A stretch of DNA of 37,942 nucleotides. It comes from Anaerolineaceae bacterium (GTDB taxonomy: Bacteria > Chloroflexota > Anaerolineae > Anaerolineales > Anaerolineaceae). Shown piece by piece: positions 24,753 through 32,828 of this stretch. The translations under genes and the position numbers were made by a program. A model generated the notes under the pieces. The model saw nothing but the letters and a program-made list of their open reading frames with translations, ran no database searches and had not been told where the DNA came from. Within the stretch, counting starts at the first letter, position 1; each line of letters begins with the position of its first letter. The stretch is taken from positions 53,644-91,585 of the forward strand of contig DQHW01000009.1 of the NCBI GenBank assembly GCA_003524305.1. Reading direction: 5' to 3'.

Positions 24753-25247
24753 TTACCTCCTGCCTGGAAAAAACTCGGTGAATAATGCCATGTATTCCTT
24801 CAATTTACTGGTATCTGGTTCGAAAAACTCAAAAACGATGCCGTTGCATTTCTCAATCAAGCGATTTTCAAGTGTATAAGATTTTCTAAATTTACACACC
24901 CCGTCTTTATCGTTGTGGCAGTGCTCGCAATTTCCGCGCGGACCGGTGAAAACGGTCTTTATATACTCACGTGCATTTTCTATGAACTCGCGGTGCTTGT
25001 CAACCTGGTTGAGAAACAACCGCAGTACAATATCCATTTCGCGGATGTAGAGACGGGCATAAACTGTCTGACTCTTTACACCTGACTTTCGGTAGAGCAC
25101 CATAAACCTGCCCCAGCAGAATCCCTCGCCAATCTTGCCGCCAAAACCGTATCCAAGCCTTGAGATTTCTTCGTCAAATGCCAACATGAACGACTTGTTC
25201 TCGGCCGAGACAAAATCAAACCGGTCTTCACTTAACAACCTTCTCAT
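24753..25247 (-). CDS. Conserved Cys-rich small protein, unknown function
   Basis: A 164-residue soluble protein of a family I remember from Clostridia and relatives, without known function. It has FGGKIGEGFCWGRFMVLYRK in the middle part, RLYIREMDIVLRLFLNQVDK, then CEHCHNDKDGVCKFRKSY with three closely spaced Cys and a fourth in IEKCNGIVFEFFEPD. The CxxC...C...C arrangement suggests a bound metal, most likely zinc. GGAGG precedes the ATG. Its place between a zinc alcohol dehydrogenase and a methyltransferase with tight spacing suggests shared regulation. Confidence 0.75.
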   Translation of the reverse strand: MRRLLSEDRFDFVSAENKSFMLAFDEEISRLGYGFGGKIGEGFCWGRFMVLYRKSGVKSQTVYARLYIREMDIVLRLFLNQVDKHREFIENAREYIKTVFTGPRGNCEHCHNDKDGVCKFRKSYTLENRLIEKCNGIVFEFFEPDTSKLKEYMALFTEFFPGRR

Positions 25248-25286
25248 ATTTCATTCCTCCCAATGGATATCGTTGTTATTAAGAAC

Positions 25287-26282
25287 TTATCCGTTTGGCA
25301 AAATCATCACCTTCTTGACGCCCGGGTCGCGTTTATCCATTAACTCCAGTCCAACCAAAAGGTCCTCAAGGGGCAGACGGTGCGAGATCAGCGCGTCCAC
25401 CTTCACCTCTCCGCTTTGCAGTAGTCTGACCGCCTGGATCGAGTTACGTACAGAAGTAAATGAAGACAATAAAATTAATCCCTTTTGAAAGATTTTGAAG
25501 GCATCCAATTCCAGCATCGTGCCTGAGGGCGGCACACCAAACAGCAGCACGGTACCGCCGCTTCTGGCGAAATCAATCGTGCTGTTCATCACGGGGATGG
25601 CGCCTGTGGCGTCGATCACCACATCAAATTCATTTTGGGGCAGGTCTTCAAGGCAGCTTACAACGGTATACGCGCCAAGAGCACGCGCCAGTTCTATGCG
25701 ACCTGGGTTGGACTCAAGCATGGTGATACTTGATACACCTTGCAATCTTGCTGTTTGCAGCAGCAGGTCGCCGATCGGCCCCGCGCCCAAAATGGCCACT
25801 TTATCAGCCAGTTTGATCCGCGCACGTTGGATGCCATGGATGACGCATGAAAGCGGCTCAACGAAGGCTCCCTGTTCAAAGGGCAGGCCGCCGATGCTGA
25901 AAACTGCTTTTTCGGGTACGCACACAAACTGCTCCATCCCGCCCGGCAGCGTCACCCCCACTGCCTGCCAGTTCTCGCAAAAATTCTGTCGGTTATTAAG
26001 ACAATGGCTGCAGTTGTCACAAGCAATATTGGGTTCCACAGCCACGCGGTCGCCCACATTGAAACGGGTTACACCGCTGCCGATGGCCGTCACCACACCG
26101 GCAAACTCGTGTCCGGGGATGACAGGATAGCTGCCAAGGTACTCGCCTTTGTAAATATGCAGATCAGTGCCGCAGATACCGCTGGCCTTGACCTCAATTA
26201 ACACTTCATTTGCACCCGGGGTCGGCACATCCTTCTCGATGAGACTGAGTTCACCTGGTTTGTGGATCATCATGCTTTTCAT
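25287..26282 (-). CDS. Zinc-dependent medium-chain alcohol/polyol dehydrogenase
   Basis: A 331-residue NAD(P)-dependent dehydrogenase of the sorbitol/threonine dehydrogenase group. Catalytic zinc ligands are C37 in GICGTD and H58-E59 in PGHEF; the structural zinc is held by C88, C91, C94 and C102 (CDNCSHC and NFC). The Rossmann motif is VAILGAGPIGDLLLQ. The usual acidic residue ending the second beta strand is present in TMLESNP, which favours NAD over NADP. Exact substrate (polyol, L-threonine or similar) is not determined. No strong ribosome site is seen before the ATG. It leads a unit with the Cys-rich protein (39-base gap) and the methyltransferase. Confidence 0.88.
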   Translation of the reverse strand: MKSMMIHKPGELSLIEKDVPTPGANEVLIEVKASGICGTDLHIYKGEYLGSYPVIPGHEFAGVVTAIGSGVTRFNVGDRVAVEPNIACDNCSHCLNNRQNFCENWQAVGVTLPGGMEQFVCVPEKAVFSIGGLPFEQGAFVEPLSCVIHGIQRARIKLADKVAILGAGPIGDLLLQTARLQGVSSITMLESNPGRIELARALGAYTVVSCLEDLPQNEFDVVIDATGAIPVMNSTIDFARSGGTVLLFGVPPSGTMLELDAFKIFQKGLILLSSFTSVRNSIQAVRLLQSGEVKVDALISHRLPLEDLLVGLELMDKRDPGVKKVMILPNG

Positions 26283-26417
26283 GGTTTAGTCTCGTTTCAT
26301 TTGAATTAATGAATGAAAATTTTGATTGATTAAGATTAAATCCCCTAAGCGAATTAATGTCAATGTCAGGTTAAAAATGAAACTAACAATCTCATTAGAA
26401 TATATATTCTTTCACCC

Positions 26418-26447
26418 TTGACGCCCGATAATTTGTATTATTATCAG
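26418..26447 (+). promoter_or_regulatory. Promoter of the exporter operon
   Basis: TTGACG at 26418-26423 with -10 candidates in the TATTATTATC stretch 15-18 bp downstream. The -10 choice is ambiguous. The whole element lies inside the left part of the inverted repeat described next. Confidence 0.5.
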
Positions 26448-26467
26448 TGCATACCGCAAATTATCGG
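26425..26467. repeat. Perfect 11-bp inverted repeat before the exporter operon
   Basis: CCGATAATTTG (26425-26435) and CAAATTATCGG (26457-26467), 21 bases apart, ending 11 bases before the start codon at 26479. It may be a regulator operator overlapping the promoter, since the arms are two turns of helix apart between centres, or an mRNA hairpin that hides the translation start. Confidence 0.7.
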
Positions 26468-26478
26468 ATTATACGTAA

Positions 26479-27240
26479 ATGGCTAGAAAAAGTAACACGA
26501 TACAAAAAAATAAACATCCCTCTGATCAAAAAAAAGAACCCCTGATTAGCGTTAGTGATGTAGTCAAATCATTTAAAACCGCTGGCGAAGATTTCTTCGC
26601 ACTCAGCGGAATTACATTTAACGTCTACCAGGGAGAATTTCTCGGCATCATCGGCAAATCAGGCGCCGGCAAAACCACACTTATAAACATGATTACCGGT
26701 GTAGACCACCTAACATCTGGTCAGGTGAGTGTCAACACCAATAACCGCAAGGTTTCCATCCATCATTTTAATGAAGACCAGCTCGCCCTGTGGCGCGGAA
26801 AAAACATGGGGGTGATTTATCAATCCTTCCAACTGCTTCCCATGCTTTCTTTACTCGAAAATATCATGCTCCCCATGGACCTGTGCGGCAATTACAGCCC
26901 TGTGCAAAGCCGCGAGAAAGCCTACGAACTTCTGCGTTTGGTTGAGTTGGAAGAACACGCCAAAAAACTGCCCAAGTTTATCTCAGGCGGACAGCAGCAA
27001 AGGGTTTCGATTGCCCGCGCGCTCGCAAACGATCCCCCCATCATCATCGCGGATGAACCAACCGGCAGTCTTGATTCGATTACCGCTGATCACATCTTCG
27101 GTGTTTTTGAAAAACTCAAAGAACAGGGCAGAACCATCATCATGGTCACTCACGATAAAAGCCTTTCACCGCGTTTCACCCGCACCCTCGTCATCCAGGA
27201 TGGTGAACAGATCAACGACTCACAAAAGGAGGCTGCATGA
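26479..27240 (+). CDS. ABC transporter ATPase, LolD/MacB type
   Basis: A 253-residue nucleotide-binding subunit of an FtsX-type export or mechanotransmission system. All motifs are intact: Walker A GKSGAGKTT (59-67), Q-loop IYQSFQLLPMLSLLENIMLP, signature ISGGQQQR (168-175), Walker B IIIADEPTGSLD (188-199) and H-loop VTHD with H225. About 20 polar residues precede the core. Its ATG lies just after the inverted repeat and has only a weak ribosome site (GGAT). It overlaps the next ATPase gene by an ATGA junction, so the two are translated together and probably form a heterodimer. Confidence 0.92.
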   Translation: MARKSNTIQKNKHPSDQKKEPLISVSDVVKSFKTAGEDFFALSGITFNVYQGEFLGIIGKSGAGKTTLINMITGVDHLTSGQVSVNTNNRKVSIHHFNEDQLALWRGKNMGVIYQSFQLLPMLSLLENIMLPMDLCGNYSPVQSREKAYELLRLVELEEHAKKLPKFISGGQQQRVSIARALANDPPIIIADEPTGSLDSITADHIFGVFEKLKEQGRTIIMVTHDKSLSPRFTRTLVIQDGEQINDSQKEAA

Positions 27241-28364
27241 TAAATCAGCCTTCCTCCTTTCTGCCAGCCATTGAGATGCAAAAAGTTCAGAAGGTATTTA
27301 AGAATGCCGCGGGCACTTTTCATGTGCTCAAAGGATTGGATCTCAGTCTTGCACAAGGAGAATTTGTCGCTATCGTCGGCAAATCCGGCAGCGGCAAATC
27401 CACCCTGCTCAACATGATTACCGGCATCGACCATCCCACCGGCGGCGATGTGATTGTAAACGGCGTCAACGTGCATACCATGAATGAAAGCACGCGTTCA
27501 TTATGGCGCGGCAATAACCTGGGCATCGTGTTTCAATTCTTCCAACTTCTGCCCATGCTCACCTTGCAAGAGAACGTGATGCTTCCCATGGATTTTGTTA
27601 ACAAATATGATTTTGATGAACGCCCCAAACGCGCTCTTGAATTACTCGCCCTGGTTGGGCTTGAAAAACAGGCTTATAAACTTCCCACGACCGTCTCCAC
27701 CGGGCAGCAGCAATGTGCCGCCATTGCCAGGGCTTTGGCAACCGACCCTCCAGTCATCGCCGCGGATGAACCCACAGGCAACCTAGACACAAAATCTTCA
27801 GATGTCATCATCAGCCTTTTTGATCACCTCGTAAAATCCGGCAAAACCATTGTCATGGTAACTCATGACCCATCACTGACCGAACGTACATCAAGAACGG
27901 TTGTCATCTCGGATGGTGAACTAATTAATGAAACCGTAGCCAAGTGTTTTGTGAATCTTTCTCACCATGAATTACTTGATTTAACTCACAATCTCGAGAG
28001 TTTCAGTTTTGACCCCGGTTCTAACATTTTAGCCCAAGACCAGACCGTTGATTATCTTTACTTGATTGTCAGCGGTGAAGTGGAAATCAGCCTGCTTGAC
28101 CCAAAAGGCAAACATCGCGTGATCACTTCTTTAAAAGCGGATCAATTCTTTGGTGAGATCGAATTAACGGGCAGCGGACGTTCGATTGCCAATGTATCTG
28201 CCTCAACCGGAACTTCTGTAAGTCTTGTGGGCATCAAACGCGAGAAGTTTCTTGAAATATTAAAGAATTCGCTGGTCACTGAAGAAGCCATTCAAAATGT
28301 GGTTCGCCTCCGTCTTGAGGAAAACCGCATAGCAAGTGAAAAACTGACAGGCGGCAGACGATGA
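27237..28364 (+). CDS. ABC transporter ATPase fused to a cyclic-nucleotide-binding domain
   Basis: A 375-residue protein. Residues 10-230 are a LolD/MacB-type ATPase with Walker A GKSGSGKST (48-56), Walker B VIAADEPTGNLD (173-184) and H210 in VTHD. The signature is degenerate, STGQQQC in place of SGGQQQR (154-160). Residues 235-350 form a cNMP-binding beta barrel: DYLYLIVSGEVEISLL, then DQFFGEIELTGSGRSIANV with the FGE...R pattern of the phosphate-binding cassette (F305-G306-E307, R315). Such fusions are rare; the domain may sense a nucleotide, or have a structural role. The start ATG overlaps the stop of the first ATPase (ATGA), and its own stop overlaps the permease start likewise. Confidence 0.88.
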   Translation: MINQPSSFLPAIEMQKVQKVFKNAAGTFHVLKGLDLSLAQGEFVAIVGKSGSGKSTLLNMITGIDHPTGGDVIVNGVNVHTMNESTRSLWRGNNLGIVFQFFQLLPMLTLQENVMLPMDFVNKYDFDERPKRALELLALVGLEKQAYKLPTTVSTGQQQCAAIARALATDPPVIAADEPTGNLDTKSSDVIISLFDHLVKSGKTIVMVTHDPSLTERTSRTVVISDGELINETVAKCFVNLSHHELLDLTHNLESFSFDPGSNILAQDQTVDYLYLIVSGEVEISLLDPKGKHRVITSLKADQFFGEIELTGSGRSIANVSASTGTSVSLVGIKREKFLEILKNSLVTEEAIQNVVRLRLEENRIASEKLTGGRR

Positions 28365-30796
28365 TGCGTCCACGCTGGCGAAAAGTTTTTCACGATCTGA
28401 TCAACAACCTGTCGCGCACTTTGCTGGTGGTCTTCTCAATCGTAGTCGGTGTTTTTTCAATCGGAGTGATCGTCGGTGCCTACGCGATTATCTCGAATGA
28501 CATGAGTCTGAGTTATTCGTCCAACAATCCAACCAATATTGAACTGCGCACCGGTCCTTTTGATGATTCATTGGTATCCACCATCTTAAATGTTCGGGGC
28601 GTCAACGATGCCGAAGGCCGCACTGTATTAAGTTTACGTGCTCGCATTAAAGGGACTGAAAATTGGCAAACGCTTAATATCATCGCAATAGAAGATTATT
28701 CAGACATCAACATCAATCTTTTAAACATTGATGCCGGCACCAACGTACCTAACGATAAACAGGCTGTGCTTGAACGCAAAGTGCTTCAAGACATGCAGGT
28801 CAAGGTCGGTCAAACACTCGAGCTTCAACTCGAAAACGGAACCATCAAAGAATTACCTGTTGTGGGCATTGTTCAAGACGCCAGCACGGCTGCAGGGGAT
28901 TTTATTGCCAATCCCTTTGTCTACATCACTGTAAATACCCTGCCTTATCTTAATGAAGAACCATTGTTCAACCGCTTGTATGTTACTTTGGCTGAGAAGA
29001 AAAATGACAACGCCCATTTGCAATCCATGTTGACAGTGATCAGAGATAAAGCCGAGCAAAGCGGAGTCAGCGTCTTCCACTCGAGGTTTGCCAAAACTAA
29101 CGAGCATCCCATGGCGTCGACGGTTCAGGCAATTCTTGGCATATTACTGGCACTTGGTATCCTGATCTTGTTCCTCAGCAGTTCATTGATTGCCAACACT
29201 TTAAACGCCTTACTCAACCAGCATTTACGCTATATCGGCATCATGAAATTGGTCGGCGCCAGCCGCAATCAGGTGCTGCAAATGTATATGGTGTTGATCC
29301 TATCCTTTTGTCTGATCGCCCTTGCCATCGCCGTCCCCCTCGGCGGACAGGGCGCCTATGGTCTTGCCGCATTTATTGCAGACCAGATCAATTTCGCTCT
29401 GATGGGCTACCGCATTGTTCCATTGGCATTGATTGTTCAGATTATTGTCGGTCTCGCCGTCCCTTTGCTGGCTGGTTTTGTACCGGTGCTCAACGGATCA
29501 AAAATCTCCGTGGTTCGCGCATTGAGCGACAATCAAATGCTCGAGGAAGCCAAACCCGAACATGTTGAAACAAAAAAAGAAACCATCATCGAAAAGATCA
29601 GTCTGCGTTTTACTAAATTTCTTTCAAAGCGCAATATCCATATTCCGCGGCCTCTATTGATCTCCTTCAGAAACACATTCCGGCGAAAAGGTCGTCTGAT
29701 CTTAACTTTGTTTACTTTAACCATGGCAGGTGCCATTTTTATTGCTGTTTTTAATGTCAGGGTCACCCTTTTTGATTATATGGATGGCATCGGAAAATAC
29801 TTTTTAGCTGATGTCTCTCTTGATTTTGACCAGCCCTACCGGTTGAAAGACATCACCAACCGCGTCCTATCCATCCCGGGCGTTGCGGATGTGGAAGGCT
29901 GGGCTTACGCCAGTGCAGAAGCCATCAACCTGGATGACAGTCTCGCAGAAAACATCACCATCATGGCTCCCCCCAGTGACAGCACAATGGTCACACCAAA
30001 CCTGGTGGTTGGCCGTTGGCTCATCCCCGGTGATGAAAAAGCATTGGCGCTGAGTGAACAGATTTACGAAAGCTTTCCGGATATTAAACCGGGAGACAAA
30101 ATTCGCATCAAGATTTATGGCAAAAAAGAGGAATGGACTGTTGTGGGTATCTTTAAATTTGTACCCCAGGAAGGCACATTCGCCTACGCAACGTACGAAT
30201 ATGTTTCAAAGATCACCCATCAAAATAACCGTTCCTTCTCGTATCGCATCATGCTTGAGGACCACGATATAAAAAATCAAAAAGCGATGGGTGTCGTAAT
30301 TGACGACTATTTTCAAGCCAACGGCTACAACGTAGACCAGGTTCGCACTGGAGATTCTTCATTAAAAAGCGCCTCTGAAAGCCTGGATATACTCATTACT
30401 TTCTTGTTGATCATGGCCATACTGACCGCCGTCGTGGGCAGCATGGGTTTGACCGGCACCATGGGGATGAACGTACTCGAGCGTACCCGCGAAATTGGGG
30501 TTATGCGCTCCATCGGCGCGGTGGACCGTGCCATCATGCAAACCGTGATCATCGAGGGCATGGCCATTGGAGGTATTTCATGGCTCCTGGGCGCCATCCT
30601 AAGCATTCCCATCACATACTTACTCTCAGATATTGTCAGTCTGGCAGTTTTCGAATCACCCATCAAAGTTGTTTTCACTGCCACAGGATTTTTAATATGG
30701 TTCCTGGTTGTACTTATATTGTCCGCACTGGCCAGTTTACTGCCTGCACGTAACGCCGCCAGTCTTACCATCCGCGAAGTGTTGGCTTACGAATAG
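28361..30796 (+). CDS. FtsX-like ABC permease with two FtsX modules
   Basis: An 811-residue membrane protein with the duplicated FtsX/MacB-permease layout: an N-terminal helix (about 20-45) followed by an extracytoplasmic domain, three helices (about 255-280, 305-330, 355-380), then a second helix (about 450-475), second extracytoplasmic domain, and three final helices (about 690-800). Each three-helix set has the typical GVMRSIGA or GIMKLVGAS segment (near residues 298 and 720) that contacts an ATPase. It starts on an ATGA overlap with the fused ATPase. With two different ATPases it probably acts in export or in mechanical coupling across the membrane. Substrate unknown. Confidence 0.9.
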   Translation: MMRPRWRKVFHDLINNLSRTLLVVFSIVVGVFSIGVIVGAYAIISNDMSLSYSSNNPTNIELRTGPFDDSLVSTILNVRGVNDAEGRTVLSLRARIKGTENWQTLNIIAIEDYSDININLLNIDAGTNVPNDKQAVLERKVLQDMQVKVGQTLELQLENGTIKELPVVGIVQDASTAAGDFIANPFVYITVNTLPYLNEEPLFNRLYVTLAEKKNDNAHLQSMLTVIRDKAEQSGVSVFHSRFAKTNEHPMASTVQAILGILLALGILILFLSSSLIANTLNALLNQHLRYIGIMKLVGASRNQVLQMYMVLILSFCLIALAIAVPLGGQGAYGLAAFIADQINFALMGYRIVPLALIVQIIVGLAVPLLAGFVPVLNGSKISVVRALSDNQMLEEAKPEHVETKKETIIEKISLRFTKFLSKRNIHIPRPLLISFRNTFRRKGRLILTLFTLTMAGAIFIAVFNVRVTLFDYMDGIGKYFLADVSLDFDQPYRLKDITNRVLSIPGVADVEGWAYASAEAINLDDSLAENITIMAPPSDSTMVTPNLVVGRWLIPGDEKALALSEQIYESFPDIKPGDKIRIKIYGKKEEWTVVGIFKFVPQEGTFAYATYEYVSKITHQNNRSFSYRIMLEDHDIKNQKAMGVVIDDYFQANGYNVDQVRTGDSSLKSASESLDILITFLLIMAILTAVVGSMGLTGTMGMNVLERTREIGVMRSIGAVDRAIMQTVIIEGMAIGGISWLLGAILSIPITYLLSDIVSLAVFESPIKVVFTATGFLIWFLVVLILSALASLLPARNAASLTIREVLAYE

Positions 30797-30818
30797 TTTT
30801 GGTTTTAGGAGAAGAAAA

Positions 30819-31997
30819 ATGAAAAAACATTTGGTTCTAATGGTTTCAATAATGATGGCTGCCTTGCTATTAATCGGGTGCAAAGCCGCAACCCCGGTAT
30901 CTAGTGAAGCCACTCCTGTCACCTCCCCGGATGTAGTGATCGCTGAGGCGCATTTTGTTCCTGAACAAAATCTCTATCTTTCCTTTCTGGCTCAAGGCCG
31001 GGTTGCTGAAATTCTGGTCACTAAAGGGGATCAAATCAGCAAGGGTCAGGTATTGGCAAAATTAAGCGACAGTGAACCGGCCATTGCCAACCTCACCACC
31101 GCCAAGCTGGAACTTGCCTCCGCAGAACAAGCCCTGAACACACTTCTCCGCACCTCTGACCTGGCCACAGCCCAGGCGCAATTAAACCTTGCCACTGCTC
31201 AAGATGCCTATAATAAAGCGGTTTGGAATCGGAAAGATATAGATACCCCTCAAGTCACAGACCAGAATAAAATCGATGCCATCAATGCATCAATCATCAT
31301 CGCCCAGGATAAAGTAGAAAAAGCTCAGAAAGAATATGACAAGTTTTCTGAAACCGAAGACAGTGATCCACTTAAAGCCGCTGCCTTAAACAACCTGGCC
31401 CAGGCAAAAATGAACCTGCGCAATGCTCAAAACAACCTCAACTACAATTATCTCGATCCCTCTAACCAGGATGTATTGATCTCGGATGGCAATGTGGAAG
31501 TTGCCAAGGCTCAATTGGCTGACGCCCAGAAAGAGTATGATCGTCTCAAAGACGGACCGGACCCCGAAAAATTAGCCGTCGCCCAGGCTCGTGTGGATAA
31601 CGCTACTGCGCAGGTGGCCGCCGCTCAATATGCGGTGGATAATTACGAGATTAAGGCTCCATTTACCGGAATCGTGGCAGATGTCAACATCGCAGTCAGT
31701 CAGCAAGCTTCACCCACCTCTTGGGCAATTGCAGTCATCAATCCTTCAAACTGGTATGTTGATACCAGCGACCTGACCGAATATGACATCATCAATGTCA
31801 CTGTTGGTGACACCGTTACTGTCACAGTAGACGCCCTGCCAGAACTGGAATTGACCGGCACCGTGGAAGAAATATCACTTGCCCCTAAAATCTCGGCTGG
31901 AGACATCCTCTATACTGTTCGTATCCTTGTTCAAGACCCCGATCCGCGCATCAAATGGGGTATGACCGCAGAAGTAACCTTCCCACTGTCTGAATAA
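30819..31997 (+). CDS. HlyD/MacA-like adaptor lipoprotein
   Basis: A 392-residue lipoprotein; lipobox LIGC gives Cys21. It shows the membrane-fusion layout: a half lipoyl motif GRVAEILVTKGDQISKGQVLAK (quoted as GRVAEILVTKGDQISKGQV) near 65-85, a long Ala/Gln-rich coiled coil about 90-260 with AQAQLNLATAQDAYNK and VEKAQKEYDKF, the returning lipoyl half with YEIKAPFTGIVADVNIAV (near 275-290), and a beta-barrel C-terminus. TAGGAG lies seven bases before the ATG; an upstream in-frame ATG inside the permease gene is a poorer choice. It ends the exporter operon; a strong terminator follows. It likely sits on the outer membrane face as the permease partner. No TolC-like gene is near, which agrees with a monoderm envelope. 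Confidence 0.88.
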   Translation: MKKHLVLMVSIMMAALLLIGCKAATPVSSEATPVTSPDVVIAEAHFVPEQNLYLSFLAQGRVAEILVTKGDQISKGQVLAKLSDSEPAIANLTTAKLELASAEQALNTLLRTSDLATAQAQLNLATAQDAYNKAVWNRKDIDTPQVTDQNKIDAINASIIIAQDKVEKAQKEYDKFSETEDSDPLKAAALNNLAQAKMNLRNAQNNLNYNYLDPSNQDVLISDGNVEVAKAQLADAQKEYDRLKDGPDPEKLAVAQARVDNATAQVAAAQYAVDNYEIKAPFTGIVADVNIAVSQQASPTSWAIAVINPSNWYVDTSDLTEYDIINVTVGDTVTVTVDALPELELTGTVEEISLAPKISAGDILYTVRILVQDPDPRIKWGMTAEVTFPLSE

Positions 31998-32011
31998 TGC
32001 TATGAGTTAAG

Positions 32012-32050
32012 AAAAGCGACAGGTGAAAATCCATCACCTGTCGCTTTTTT
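32012..32050. terminator. Bidirectional terminator of exporter operon and Ddn-like gene
   Basis: A perfect 15-bp stem (32012-32026 with 32034-32048, core AGCGACAGGTGA), a 7-nt loop and a T-run of eight on the plus strand and four A opposite. It ends the exporter operon on plus and can end the convergent Ddn-like gene on minus. Confidence 0.9.
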
Positions 32051-32061
32051 TTAGGGTGCCG

Positions 32062-32619
32062 CTAGAGTAATACGATCAGCAGCACAATCAACAAAAAAGT
32101 CAAAACCAGCATGCTGATCCACGCCCAGCCGCTTGGGTCTGATGCCCCGTTGCCGATTCCCGTTGGAGTGATTTTTAAAAGCGGAAGATCGCCTATCTTT
32201 GCCAAAAGTTCTTCGTCACTAATCTTCCATGGATTGTAGCCTTCAAAGAAGCCCGCGAAACCGGCATTCTTCAACACCTGCCGGATGACAATCCTCCGTG
32301 TTTCAAGGTCGTTTTCTTCACTCACCTGCCCATAAATTGCGCCGCCGGGTAGAATCAACTCAATCGCGGGGGTGGCCAGCAGGTTCTTGTACCAATCAGA
32401 GGTTTTTCTTCCGCCAGAAATACACCACACGCTGCCTTTATAAATGGCATAATTCACCGGCGCGTAGCGCAGCTTGCCGCTCTTGCGCCCGATGACCTTC
32501 AGCACCATGATATATCCGCTGAAGGGATTGCTAAAGATGCCTCCCAACCCCAACCTGAAAATGGGCACCATGAAAAACTTGTTGAGAAACCAGAATATCT
32601 TGCGCATCAATGGCGGCAT
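32062..32619 (-). CDS. Ddn-type deazaflavin-dependent oxidoreductase with membrane anchor
   Basis: A 185-residue protein of the nitroreductase/Ddn split-barrel family, which uses deazaflavin F420 (some members bind FMN). IGRKSGKLRYAPVNYAIYKG with the G-R-x-S-G-K...R-x-x-P core is the cofactor signature, followed by DWYKNLLATPAIELIL. A C-terminal hydrophobic helix after a Pro/Gly/Ser linker (residues about 164-185, ending LTFLLIVLLIVLL) should anchor it to the membrane, which is uncommon for the family. GGAGGG lies six bases before the ATG at 32619. A perfect TATAAT is present on the minus strand at 32661-32656 without a good -35. Substrate unknown. Confidence 0.85.
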   Translation of the reverse strand: MPPLMRKIFWFLNKFFMVPIFRLGLGGIFSNPFSGYIMVLKVIGRKSGKLRYAPVNYAIYKGSVWCISGGRKTSDWYKNLLATPAIELILPGGAIYGQVSEENDLETRRIVIRQVLKNAGFAGFFEGYNPWKISDEELLAKIGDLPLLKITPTGIGNGASDPSGWAWISMLVLTFLLIVLLIVLL

Positions 32620-32724
32620 CTACTTCCCTCCACATTATATTTTTACAGATGATTAATTATACAAACTTTTTTTGATTCCAATTTCTGCTTTATAAAATCG
32701 GAGTCTTGCCTAAAAAAGAAGAAT

Positions 32725-32754
32725 CTTGACAAGGCTAATTTAAGCCTTGTCAAG
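32725..32754 (-). terminator. Terminator after the CruF-like gene
   Basis: CTTGACAAGGCT and AGCCTTGTCAAG form a perfect 12-bp stem with a 6-nt loop; on the minus strand a T-rich tract (ATTCTTCTTTTTT) follows. It lies about 75 bases after the CruF-like stop. Confidence 0.75.
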
Positions 32755-32828
32755 GTTGCCTTAATCCACCTATGGTTCAATAATAGTGTTGAAGTCTTGC
32801 ACTGAACAAAATCAACGAGATTTGTAAA

